In this document: positions 1-10,924 of the stretch, one piece after another
Position numbering within the stretch: the first letter of the stretch is position 1
Layout of the letters: the number at the start of each line of letters is the position of its first letter
From: Panulirus ornatus
Taxonomy: Eukaryota; Arthropoda; Malacostraca; Decapoda; Palinuridae
DNA length: 64,000 bases
Reading direction: 5' to 3'
Assembly (NCBI RefSeq): GCF_036320965.1
Contig: NC_092232.1
Span: forward strand, 52,495,982 to 52,559,981
Position numbers and translations under genes: made by a program
The notes under the pieces: model-generated
Database searches by the model: none
What the model was told of the DNA's origin: nothing
Seen by the model: only the letters and a program-made list of their open reading frames with translations

Positions 1-50
1 TGCTCTCCCAGGCACTGTCTTTTAGCCACAATCACTAATAACACAAAGAT

Positions 51-53
<3 letters not shown>

Positions 54-124
<71 letters not shown>
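54..124. repeat. (CT)n microsatellite
   Basis: About 35 pure CT units. Confidence 0.98.
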
Positions 125-127
<3 letters not shown>

Positions 128-928
128 CAGTGACCCGCCCCAGCCTCTCGGTGACCCCGGCGGCGACCTGCAGCCTACTTGAGCAAGAAGCAGAACGAGG
201 CGGGACGGTGTGTGTGTGTGTGTGTGAGCCGTTCCGGCGGAGGAGGCGTTCACCATACTTTCTCCTGGTCCCTGGCGACCAGCCTCACCGGTATTTACAT
301 GGTGACCACCTCCCTCCTCACCACGGTAACAAGAGAGGAGGGATCTAAGGCACGCAGGGAGCTCAACTGGTGGAGGAGGAAGAACGATCACGAACAAGGA
401 TAGCGAGGGAGACAATGGTGACACAGAGATATCATAATGGTGAGGGACGGTGATGGTGGGAGAGTACCGAAACGAACGTCAGACTAAAACATCGCTGGCC
501 AACTGTAGCTACAGCCTCTCCGCTCCTGTGCGTCTTGAAAGAGCCAAACTTTTACCCAACGAAGCAAAATGGGATAATCTTGGAGTAAATGGACTCGACA
601 CAACAAACATACTAATGTATAAATAAGAGTAATGTATTTACTTCATCTACTACGACCATTTGGGTGGATTATATTCGACCTATGAGCACGGGAAGCCTTC
701 AGCAGCGAGGAGGTGGGTGTATCATCAGGAAGTCAAAGATTTATTAACCTCTGAGTCAGGTCACGGGTCATGCTTTCATAGCCAAGGGTCGTACTGTTCT
801 GTAGTGGAGAGGCTGAGGGGGAGGGGTTGATGGAGACGACAACAGCAAGGCGAGAGATACGAGACGCCGCGCTGGCCGGCAGGTAGAGGATGGCTTGGGT
901 CTGGCCCCATGACGGGGACCTGGCTGGC

Positions 929-974
<46 letters not shown>

Positions 975-1390
975 CGCTCGTGGACCATCCTCACCACAAC
1001 CAATCAGAAAGGAGTTACATACACAAAAAATAATACTGGCATGAAAAGGAGTCAGGAGGAAGGGTCGCTGAGGCAGAGAGCGGAACACAGGGCCCACAAC
1101 AAGGTCACCGGGACGCGGGAGGCGTAACAAGCAGGACGAAATTTTTTTGCTGAGGGTGGGACAGAGACCCGTGGGCGGTGTACATAACACGCTGAGGGAA
1201 GCAGATATACGGAGGCACTTCTACACCCACGAGGAGAGGCAGACTAATGAGTGTCCTCCTACAAGACCGAAAATTATGATGATTTGGGAAAGTAATCAAA
1301 TCTAATCGACAATGACGCTTAACAAATGATTACTTAATTATTCTAAAATGGATAACAACAATGATGCTTAACAAATTATTACTTAATCAT
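125..1390. other. no gene seen
   Basis: Single-copy-looking sequence around the CA tract at 931. Short open frames lie over simple repeats only. Confidence 0.5.
931..971. repeat. (CA)n microsatellite
   Basis: About 20 units. Confidence 0.97.
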
Positions 1391-1394
1391 TCTA

Positions 1395-1650
1395 AAATGA
1401 ATAACCACACGATGTTTGAATATTTCTTCAACCTCTGGAGAAGCATACCATGACCATGGGTTATGTATATTTTATTCACTTCCATAAAGGCAATCAGTTT
1501 GTCTCTTTGGACTCTTTCGAAGATCTTAATAAAATGTGATGTTATTGCAATCGGTCGATAGTTTTCTGGGACTGCTTCACTTCCATGTGGAGTGGGGCGA
1601 TGTGAGGCAGTTCCAGACTCTCGGGGATGATGAAGGAATCTCGAGTTTTG
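1395..1650 (-). pseudogene. CR1-like LINE reverse-transcriptase fragment
   Basis: The minus frame reads AVPENYRPIAITSHFIKIFE, RVQRDKLIAFMEVN, then ITHGHGMLLQ. This is the start of a CR1/L2-type RT (PENYRPI..TS...K.FE motif). Upstream PRESGTASHRPTPH is in a shifted frame. Only about 80 residues survive. Confidence 0.7.
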
Positions 1651-1799
1651 GTTTTCTTTATGAAGACTTGAGTTCCATGCGTTTGGGCCTGGGGTCATCA
1701 TCTTACTTTCTGTCGTGCTTTCTTCTCGCGGGTGTATGTATGCTTTATGTCCGGAGTGCCAAATGTGGTCATGTGTCAATCACACAACCCCCGATCTGT

Positions 1800-2770
1800 T
1801 TCGGTACTCAACGGCGTCTCCCAGTGTCAGCAGCTTACTGACAATGCTCATATACATGAGGAACCCCCTCACCTCCTGACCTAGACAGACTAAACCCACT
1901 CTCCTCTGGAAAAAATCTTAATCATTAATCAAAGTTTTTCTTCCTATACAATTCAAATCCTTTTTTCAATTCACACGAAATGAAGAAGAATGAAACACAC
2001 ACACAAAAAAAAAAAAAACTGGGAGAGGGATTTTAGCTGGTAATATGACAAATCATGAGTGACGTGGTCTGATTGGATAATAATAAGCATAACTGAGGGA
2101 TCTCTAACTGGATAACGTATATCATCAACTAGAGGGAGGAGTCGGACTCGATAGTATACATTATCCCTGAAGGGACTCTGATTGCATAATAATATACATC
2201 GTGCCTGAAGGAACTCTGATTGGACAATAATACAAAATAATGAACATTCGCATCAGACAGGGGTACGAGCAGGCCTCACCATGATAACGTCACCCCCCTG
2301 GCAGGTAAAGAGCGTCGTCCATTGTCGGTGGCACATGTGCAACGCCCCCATTAGGGCCCCGGGATCGTACATGATGTATAGCATCAGATGGAATACCAAT
2401 TGGCAGGTTTCATCAGCCGTTCCGCGTCACTGGCCTAATAGCTCCAGCCTCGGAGCCTGTCCTCCTTGCCTCCCCACAATAGCAAGTAATCCCGAGCCTC
2501 CAATTCGTACCCAGACAGCCGTAATCTCCCTCCTCCCACAAACACACAGGCTAGTTAATCTTACTCATTTCACATACAACGTTAAGGTAAAGTCATCCTC
2601 CTCTCCCCGGTCTAGCAGGATGAGGCACAAGGGAACAAGGTGAAGCAATCTCATCTGTCGGTACATGTTTCTCACATGGGGAGGGAACCTCCTTGGAGGC
2701 AGAGGTTGAAAAGGACCAAGACTGACGGGGAAATATGGTAACGTTATTATTGTTCTACCTCTAACGCTCG
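1800..2770. other. no gene seen
   Basis: At 2090-2235 a loose local repeat is built on CTGATTGGATAATAATA and GAAGGGACTCTGATTG. Otherwise nothing recognised. Confidence 0.45.
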
Positions 2771-2771
2771 T

Positions 2772-2823
<52 letters not shown>
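2772..2823. repeat. (CT)n microsatellite
   Basis: About 26 units. It is followed by a C/A-rich, purine-poor stretch to about 3200. Confidence 0.97.
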
Positions 2824-2827
<4 letters not shown>

Positions 2828-3626
2828 ACCACCACAGTCCCACTCCACAACCATCACGCTCCGCTCACTCCTCTCAACCAAACGCTCCCATTCCACACAC
2901 CATAACACTCCCACTCGACGTCCACCACACGTCCCTCACTCCACAACTACTATGCCACCACTCTACAATCAGCACCACATCCACGCCATAACCAAAACAA
3001 CCAGGGATAACAACAACAAAGTCTACCGTCGCAACCACTTTCATCAACCAAGCCATTCCCCTCCCCCTCCATTACGGTACCCCACTACACACCTTCCACA
3101 TTAACCACACCCGCACTCTGAAGCTACCACACTACCACCACGTTCCAGAAGCCACCACGAAGTCCTTCTCCCACATCCTACGGGCCCCCTTCCATTACCG
3201 TAATCCCCCTAAAATTAAATCTCCGTTTACTAAATCCCGAAACCTAACTAACCCATGACGACTGATTTATCATCCACGATGTCTGCGTCGCAAGGGGCTT
3301 CCCCCAGGAGCCTCGCTCTACCCTATGTCGGCTCCTCCTCAGGATTGGCACCGCCAGGGGAGAGACTGGAAGACACGAGAAAGGCAGATAGACACTGCCA
3401 GGGAGACACGAGAGGAAAAAACCAACTCGAGAACGGAGTCAAACTAGGGGACGCTGAGATAAGGGTTGGGAGATCAAAGTGGCAGGAAAACACACTTTAA
3501 GGAATGGACGGAAGACCATAACACCCGGGGGGGGGGAAGACGGCGGGTGAAGAGGACTTCACACATGGGGAGGACCCCTGAGGAGGAGGGGAGAGGGACG
3601 AGAGGCCTGGGTGATGAGGAAAAGCC

Positions 3627-3628
<2 letters not shown>

Positions 3629-3719
<91 letters not shown>
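3629..3719. repeat. (GA)n microsatellite
   Basis: About 45 pure GA units. Confidence 0.98.
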
Positions 3720-3722
<3 letters not shown>

Positions 3723-4925
3723 GGAAGGAAAGTAGACGGAAGAAACGTCGGGAAGTGATGAGATGTAGACAGAAATGGACGGGGACAATATCATACTGCG
3801 GGACAACGGGGGGAGGCGCTCCCACAGTGAGACAAATGTATGGGTACAATGGAAATCGTATACACTGCATGGAAATACAGTCGAGCGCAGGGAAAGGCGC
3901 AAGGAGATAAGGGTACGCTGGGGCGGGGTGACACGAGGAAAGATAAGACAACTTGATAAAGAAGGATTGAGGCCAGGGAGGCGATCAATAACACGGGCGT
4001 GACACTCATGATGCCTTAAGCCTTCCAGTAAGACGCCGGCTCACCACCGCCCACCACACTCTGCCTTCACACGCACAGGAACCGCTGCTTCTCCCTCTTC
4101 CACGTTAACTCCTTCCCTTCACTTCCTGCCTCGTCTTCGCGTCACTGCAAAGTCCTCACCGTTGCTGTAGGGTTTCCCTCTCAGCACCGTGGGACTTGTG
4201 AATCAGCCAGGATATGTGCTGCTTTCACTATCATCTTAGAACCTGGTCAAATAGTTTCCAGAGACCGACTGAGTTTCGCCCTGAGATTGGAGTTTCTTGT
4301 GCATTCCTTCCTTCCTGTGGAAGGTGACGCAAAAGAGGATAGAGCGCAAAAAAAAAAAAAATGTCATAAATAGCAACGCTACACAAAATGTTGAACAATA
4401 ATGACAGGATTCATGCACTTACAACAAGCCAAGCTAGCTTACGTGTTAAGTATGTGAGAACAGAACATTATTCTGGATGAATTACATACACATATAGCGT
4501 TCAGGGGGATTCATCTTTGAACTCAAAATGATTCTGTTCGTTTTTTAGGCGTTCTTCTGTAATGTATTCGATCCAATTCTTCCATAATGGTGTCGCTGAA
4601 ATTTATGACCATTAAAAAAACCCTCTCGTAACAGCATATCTTACTGATGACATTTTCGTACTTTTACTGATGTATTATCATTACTCGTTATGGAGAGGGG
4701 TGAGGGGGTGATGGGGGAAATTTACATAAAAAACAATATTGCAGGATTTCTCTGTCACTTTTCCCTATGGCTCTTGTCAGCGTCCATATCAGATACGAGA
4801 GCGAGGAACAGTAGAGTACTAATCATAATTATAGTGGAGTATAATTCCTTAAGGGTTCGAGAATTCCACCGTCGAGGCATTGTACACAACCCGATCTACA
4901 ACTTCATCATGTCAGAGTTGTATAT
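3720..4925. other. no gene seen
   Basis: AT-rich with short A and T runs. No motif, ORF of note or repeat beyond those listed nearby. Confidence 0.5.
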
Positions 4926-4930
4926 CTATC

Positions 4931-5002
4931 TTCCCACTTTTTATCGTTTTCTCCTTCCCACTTTTTATCGTTTTCTCCTTCCCACTTTTTACCGTTTTCT
5001 AA
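4931..5002. repeat. 24-bp triplicate
   Basis: TTCCCACTTTTTATCGTTTT plus CTCC, three times at 4931, 4955 and 4979. Confidence 0.9.
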
Positions 5003-5142
5003 TCATAACGTCGTATTTCGTGAGGTATGACACTATGGCCATATCTACCAGAGGATTCTATAGAGTCTATGTATATCACGTCCAAACAGCAATTCTCCTC
5101 CAGATGTAACAAGTGTTTGCAGATGGTTCATCCTTCACAGCA

Positions 5143-5238
5143 CTTTTATCCCCCACTTTATTATTTCGCCACACCTCTAGCACCCTGAACTTTTATCCCC
5201 TCACTTTATTATTTCGCCACACCTCTAGCATCCTGACC
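5143..5238. repeat. ~48-bp duplication
   Basis: CTTTATTATTTCGCCACACC plus TCTAGCA occurs twice, each after TTTTATCCCC. Confidence 0.85.
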
Positions 5239-5404
5239 CCAGTTCCGCTTTTTTTCTTTTCCTTAACAGGATATCCAACCTGGGTGGCCCTGGCTCTCCA
5301 TCAGTACAATAACATACAAGACTGAATAAGTCATTGAGTGAGACACGTCTGCTGGAGTGGAGCCATACGGATACATTTATATATATATTGTCTAAGACAA
5401 TCAC

Positions 5405-5595
5405 GTGTTTACCAAATGGTGTCCTAGATACGTCTGTTCGTTGTATATAAGCTGACCTATATTTCTTTCTTGTATTTCCCCTGATGATGTGATTATTACA
5501 CGAAAGTGCACTTGGAAACTTATCGCGTTTCATTTTCCCCGTGGACTCATAGGAATATACTTGATCACGCGCAAAATTGTGATCCTTTCCAATAT
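5405..5595 (+). repeat. single-arm relative of the foldback element
   Basis: Shares GTTTACCAAATGG, CCCCTGATGATGTGATTATT, ACACGAAAGTGCACTTGG, TTTCATTTTCCCCGTGGACT, CATAGGAATA and GATCACGCGCAAAATTGTG with the arms at 52.1-52.4 kb and with 44.0 kb. Only one orientation is present. It is directly followed by SINE-like copy E and a (TA)n tract. Confidence 0.85.
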
Positions 5596-5599
5596 CTCT

Positions 5600-5705
5600 C
5601 TTTCTTTCATACTATTCGCTATTTCCCGCATGAGCGAGGTAGCGTTAAGAACAGAGGACTGGGCCTTTGAGGGAATATCCTCACCTGGCCCCCTTCTCTG
5701 TTCCT

Positions 5706-5710
<5 letters not shown>
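5600..5710 (-). mobile_element. SINE-like repeat, copy E (3' part only)
   Basis: Reverse complement of the 3' half of the family: GAAGGAACAGAGAAGGGGG, CCAGGTGAGGATATTCCC, GGCCCAGTCCTCTGTTC, and tail CGCTACCTCGCTCATGCGGG. It lies between the foldback-arm relative (5405-5595) and a (TA)n tract. Confidence 0.75.

Positions 5711-5779
<69 letters not shown>
5710..5779. repeat. (TA)n microsatellite
   Basis: About 35 units between SINE-like copy E and the solo LINE tail. Confidence 0.97.
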
Positions 5780-5781
<2 letters not shown>

Positions 5782-5844
5782 CATTTATTATACTTTGTTG
5801 CTGTCTCCCGCGTTAGCGAGGTAGCGCAAGGACACAGACGAAAG

Positions 5845-5848
<4 letters not shown>
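5779..5848 (-). mobile_element. isolated RTE-LINE 3' tail fragment
   Basis: Between two (TA)n tracts lies TACTTTGTTGCTGTCTCC, CGCGTTAGCGAGGTAGCGC and AAGGACACAGACGAAAGAA. This is the reverse complement of the terminal ~65 bp of the RTE LINE 3' UTR with few changes, so it is an extreme 5'-truncated insertion or solo tail. Confidence 0.8.

Positions 5849-5923
<75 letters not shown>
5848..5923. repeat. (TA)n microsatellite
   Basis: About 37 units with one interruption, right after the solo LINE tail. Confidence 0.97.
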
Positions 5924-6084
5924 ATCCAACCACTGTCCTCCCGGCAACAATATTTTCTCTGACCTGTCAAGCCCTACAGTACAATCCCATCTAAAATATA
6001 TCCTCGTTAACAATGCAGCAATTCCTAAAAATACAGCCGCTCCAGCATCTCGGTCCTCTAAAACCGTATCTTTTTGACAATACG

Positions 6085-6480
6085 TCTCTTTTTAACGTTG
6101 GAGGCTCCAGTCATGGACAAAAGTCCACATTAAGGCCTGAGTCTTAATTGAAATACTGAAACGTTAATGAAAGGGAAAAAGATAAGGGAAATTATTTAAA
6201 ATCTTTGGGGGTTAGTGAAAAACTTGTCTTTTAGAATATGCCGAGACAAATAATGGGAAAGACGCGAGAGAATAGAGATTTCCAAAGCTTCGAGGTGTAG
6301 GAGAAGAAACAGTTATCAAAACGGCCCACTCTTGCGCTGCCAACGGCCACACAGTAATCCTGTGACGAAGCAGCTTGCCAAGTGTCTCAAATGTCTGATA
6401 AATTCCTACGAAATTATATTCAGAGCAAACCACTAACCAGTCTACTAAAAGAATCCAACAGTAAAATCATAGCAATTCCT
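6085..6480 (-). pseudogene. jockey-like LINE 3' end remnant
   Basis: The plus strand starts AACGTTGGAGGCTCCAGTCA, the complement of the family 3' end at 49.15 kb. Further in, the minus frame reads AVLITVSSPTPRSFGNLYSL, matching AVLITVSFPTTQSFGTLYPI at 48.95 kb. Degraded and non-functional. Confidence 0.65.
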
Positions 6481-6484
6481 CAGA

Positions 6485-7840
6485 AAAATCTAACCTAGTC
6501 GTGATGAGCAACATTTTCATTCCGTGTTTCGACGTACGTCATCGTCAAAGACGAAAACGGAGAATCAGTAAAAGGCAAAAGAATAAAAAAAAGACATTAA
6601 AACCCAATATCATGATTTTTTTTCGGAATAACAGTGAAATGTCTAAGAGTAATTCAACAATACAACATCACACATACACAAGTGATTAAAGGCACCGAAA
6701 AAAAAAAATGCTTTAGTTTAACCTTTTGTTTGGAGTAACTGATAAAGCTAAGTGACTAATATTCTTAAATTATCGTTACAACAAGCGTCGACGACTTGAA
6801 AATGATCCCGCCTTATGAGGCTATTACACAACCCATAATGTTCTCTCTCGCTCTTCAGTGTCAAGGGATAGCCTAGGACTGGTCCTGCTCGGCCGACCTA
6901 AGCGCACGTCCGTTAAGTATTTTGACGGCTGGCTAGCAAGCTGCTGCTTTCATACCCTACCTTGGCAATTGGGGCGACAGGAACAATATATGACGGCCGT
7001 GCGCAGGTCAACAGGCATGCTGTCTTTGAAATAATAGAGGATGAGTTTAGCTTTAAATGCTTACAGGCACGTATCTAAAAAAAAGTAATTTGGTTGGGTG
7101 AAATTGACAAACGATATTTTGCAGGATTTCTCCGGTCTCGAGAGTCACTTCGCCCAGGCATGGCAGCCGAAAATAAATCACGTCTCTGAATGTGGGGATT
7201 TGTCTTTCGTTGGCATTTCTGGATGAGAAGTGGCCGGTCACTTTGGGGGAAACCCTTTAAAATGTAAGTTTTAATCCCTGATTAATTCATGATCTGTAAC
7301 TGTAAACTCCAATGATATTTCAGCTCGCGACACGTCTGGTATGAAAATGGTGTTCATCTCTACCTTTGCTACTGCCTTTCTCCCGATGATAATAAGGCTC
7401 CCTCTTTGAACAGCCCCGTTCCTGAAGGGTTCCCAACACACTACTTCCCTCTAACCACACTTGTGACAACGGTCCGTCAAGGCAAGACTTATGTATCACG
7501 GCTCCATCACGCACCAATCACAACTTTCCTTCCAAACAATATCTCTCCACCAATACTATCTTCTCTCTCCTTACGCTCCATCCCCCGGCGCCCCAACCCT
7601 GGTTCATCCACCCGTCGGCGTCTAGCTCCCCTTGTCTCCTCCCTGCAGACACCAGTGGTCGCCACCCAGCACCAGCGGTGGCCCGCCCCTGGTGGCTGGG
7701 CCGGGCAGTAATCAGTGACCAAGGGTGGGGCTGTAACTCAGCAGATGAAGCAATCATCAGGGTGTTATCACGCGAGGAATCTGTGGTCACCCGTTATCTC
7801 GGTAATCAGGGCCCAGGGCCACCCCAGCTCTGGCTGCCGC
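6485..7840. other. no gene seen
   Basis: AT-rich to about 7320, then GC-richer (7400-7740) with overlapping frames on both strands but no recognisable protein. Confidence 0.45.
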
Positions 7841-7843
7841 CAC

Positions 7844-7867
7844 CACACACACACACACACACACACC
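7844..7867. repeat. (CA)n microsatellite
   Basis: About 12 units, at the edge of the T-poor region. Confidence 0.95.
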
Positions 7868-8400
7868 GAGGAGGCGACATGGCACGGCAGCGACACAAAA
7901 CAGACACCATACATCGCGAGGGCGACGGGAGCACTGAAACGACATCCTGCACATAATCGACACGACACCACACACACACACACACACACACAAGAACCTA
8001 AGGACAAGACAAGCCAGGGCACAACACGACAGCCACCCGACGCAACACGGAAATGACACGACAGAGCTATGGCGCGACACACCACGTATTGAACACGCGA
8101 CAAGCCAGACACGCTGACCGAACACACCATACGCACAACAAATGCAACACACACATAGAGGGAGATACAACAGGCAGGACAGAGCACGAACCAAAGACAT
8201 GACATATCAGGGGACGACAGGAAGATGATGATACACAGAAATGACACAGTAAGCGAGGCACGACAGCGCGTTGCCGCGACTGTGAAACACGACAAGGCGA
8301 CACAACACGAACGATGGCAACACGAGACGACTTTAAAAAAACAATAAGACTCAAGACAGCAGAGAGTTGACACAATACACAGAAGAGATACGACATTACG
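7868..8400. other. T-poor, GACAC/ACGAC-rich low-complexity stretch
   Basis: The plus strand is rich in A, C and G with little T and many short GACAC, ACACGAC and CGACA words, without a fixed period. The open frame on the minus strand (7768-8373) follows from this bias and has no protein-like motif. It contains a second CA run (7968-7991). Confidence 0.6.
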
Positions 8401-8572
8401 TATAGCAAAGACGAGAGTAGCAAGTAGGAAGATGCCACAGAGAGAGAGAGGAGATGGTAAGGAGGGAGGAGAGCGGCTGTCACAGGTGGGAGGAGGGAGT
8501 TATGATGGAGGGAGCAGCGGAAATGACTTTCCTCGTGTGACAGATAAAGCAGAGTGAGCGTCACCACTCGGG

Positions 8573-8574
<2 letters not shown>

Positions 8575-8628
<54 letters not shown>
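8575..8628. repeat. (CA)n microsatellite
   Basis: About 27 units. Confidence 0.97.
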
Positions 8629-8630
<2 letters not shown>

Positions 8631-9244
8631 GAGGGGATCAGACGCGTTGTGGCGTACACAAACAGTATACTTTCTAAATAGTATGCCACGGTCTCGCATC
8701 AAGTATACTGTGTAGCACAGCAGACGTTACGTCAGTGTCCAGGAAACTGTGAATAACGTCAAAATAGATGTGGTGACGGATGACATGGTGACGGAGTTAG
8801 GTAACGGGCGGAGAGCAATGTCACGGATGGTGGAGGGGGAGGAATACGTGGGAACGACGGATAATACACTTACTAGTCCATCATGAGGTCATCTGTGATG
8901 GGTGGGTGAGAGAGAGTACGCCTAGAATATCCTGAGTTCCTCATCTGTTTCGTGACAGAGACGCGAGAGTAAAGCAGAGAACACATCCTCACTCGGCATA
9001 ACAGCCGGAAGGAGAGAAGCAAAGAAGGATCGTCATGAGCGAGATGATGGTATACTGCTTCTGGAATTCTACATGAAAGTGGAAATTGGAAAATTTCCCT
9101 ACTTAACTCATGGAGGAGGATCCTCCAGAGAGGGGACTCAAGTGTGACATAAGTTGAAATTTGGTGTATGTAAAATGATATCTTTTTTCCCTAAGTAAAC
9201 AAGATAATTACTGATAACTGCTATCACTAAAGTATTTGCTTATC

Positions 9245-9475
9245 AGTAATTTCAAAGTACTCATAATCCTTAACATCTGGAGGCAACTTCTGGTGGTAAT
9301 TCATGCCAGTCTTCTATAAATCCACAACTGTAAAAACTTCTGCCTACATTAACATATTATCCTCCTTTTACTTCTCATACTTTGGCCGTATAATTTCTAA
9401 CATCAAATTATAGTAAGATATGACTTCGAAATCATTCAGTATACTGAAAACTTTTATGTCATGAGTCTCCAAGAC
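9245..9475 (-). pseudogene. CR1-like LINE C-terminal remnant
   Basis: On the minus strand, ETHDIKVFSILNDFE is followed, after a frame change, by VGRSFYSCGFIEDWHELPPE and VASRC. This resembles the C-terminal FYS.R...DWN.LP.EVV segment of CR1-type proteins. Very decayed, so the call is tentative. Confidence 0.45.
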
Positions 9476-10920
9476 TTTCTTGATAAGGCTGAGTTTTATT
9501 TGTCTTGTCATTTGTTTCACTTGCATAGACACTTGGAATCCCATTTTCTTCTTTCTGATAACCAGTGCGGATTTCGTAGTGACAAGACCCCTGCAATCCT
9601 TTTGCGCTACCGCTCACAGGATGGGCATGGGGTGCTAAATAAATTTGCGGGGGACACAGGCACAAATCAAATTAGGTCTGCATGTGATCTCTCCTATGTG
9701 ACTCACTTCTGGTATTCCTCCCTCAACGATTCTGTCGTAGCCCGCAAGATCCAGAAAGTATCTGACAGGGTGTGGCATTAGTCTTTGCTCTGTAACCTCC
9801 TTTCGTTTGGATTTTCTGCTCTTCCACTATGCACAGTTTCCTCTCTGGTCGCTCCACTGCAGTAGTCGTCGATGGAACGACTTCCCCCATCTTATCTTAT
9901 CAACAATGGCGTCCCTCAGGGTGCTGTCTTATCACCTACTCTCTTCCATCTACTTCTAACTTTATTTACTCTTACGCTGATGTCTTCACTCCGCACTCTT
10001 CAAATCCCACTCTTCCCCTCCCCCTCATACTAATTCCCTTTCTCGCACAGAACGTATATCCTCAATGAATCAGGAACCTGAGCAGGATCTCAGAATGGGT
10101 AAGCAGTAACCTAACTAAAAATTCAGTAGCGCTAAAACGCAATTTCATCCTATTTCTTTGACAGCCATTCATTATCCTCTATTCAATTTCAGACCACCAA
10201 ATCTCAACTCTATAATAATACTAAGATGGTGAGCGCAACCACATCCTTCACTCTATCCTGGAAAACCCATATAATCAACATCGCAAAGTCTGTTACCCAA
10301 AGGCTGGGAGAGTTGTATGGTTGCCGTGATTATTTTTCTTATGAGCAGCTGTTGCATATATACAAGGCCTTTATTCCCCCTGGTAAGGAGTGTCTCTCAC
10401 ACATCTGGGGTGGCTCTTCCTCCACCACTCCGATAATGTTAGTGGAATCAAAAGCCTTTCGTCTCAGTAATGCTCTTAGTCTCATCTTTCTTTAAACTTC
10501 CCTATCAAGACTCAGCAATGTTGCTATTATCTCTCTCTTTTACAGGTATTACTTTGTCAACTGTTCTCCTGCGCTGTCTACATTTACACCCAGCCTCCAG
10601 GACTTGGCCATGAGGCATACGACTGGCTACTGTTTCCCAGAGTTTGTGTGGAGCCCACTCGAGGATTAAGCGTTATGATACCTCCTTTTCTTGAAGAGCT
10701 AAGCTTTGGAATTCTCTTCCTCCTTTCGTCTTTTCCTCTTTCCATAACCTTTTTACCTCTAAGAGTCAGGTTTGCAAATATCTGTAGAGATATGACTAAT
10801 TACCATTCTCATTTCCTCCCACTTTATAGACGTCTCGCACCCAAGATGGCTTTCAACTAGGGAATACTTTGTCCATGTCATGTCGGTCACTCAAAGAAAA
10901 AGAAAAAAAGTAACTTCACC
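9461..10920 (+). pseudogene. degraded jockey-like LINE reverse transcriptase
   Basis: Pieces in several frames, in the normal order: DNQCGFR (9560), SYVTHFWYSSLND (about 9690), SDRVWH, LLSFGFSALPLC, FLSGRSTAVVVDGTT (9835), INNGVPQGAVLSPTLFH (about 9900), a degraded YAD box, TLSWKTHIINIAKSVTQRLG (10255), YEQLLHIYKAFIPP (10340) and SHIWGGSS. Frameshifts and stops are frequent, so the element is dead. A stretch at 9573-9660 is foreign to the RT and matches a dispersed repeat also found at 21.1 and 28.2 kb. Family assignment is from remembered jockey-type RT motifs. Confidence 0.8.
9573..9660 (+). repeat. core of the dispersed repeat inside the jockey-like LINE
   Basis: GCAATCCTTTTGCGCTACCG, CTCACAGGATGGGCATGG and GGTGCTAAATAAAT match the second block of the repeats at 21.1 and 28.2 kb. 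It interrupts the RT reading between DNQCGFR and SYVTHFW, so it was probably inserted into the LINE. Confidence 0.6.
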
Positions 10921-10924
10921 ATTC

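Noticed and set aside
3474..3951. Serine/leucine and glutamate/arginine-rich ORFs over GA/CT tracts (also at 49, 2565, 16163, 16489, 52880, 58628)
   Set aside because: Dinucleotide repeats keep frames open on both strands. No independent coding evidence.
7768..8702. Minus-strand ORFs of about 200 codons, rich in Cys and Val
   Set aside because: Driven by CA tracts and a T-poor composition. No membrane-protein or known-domain pattern survives outside the biased sequence.
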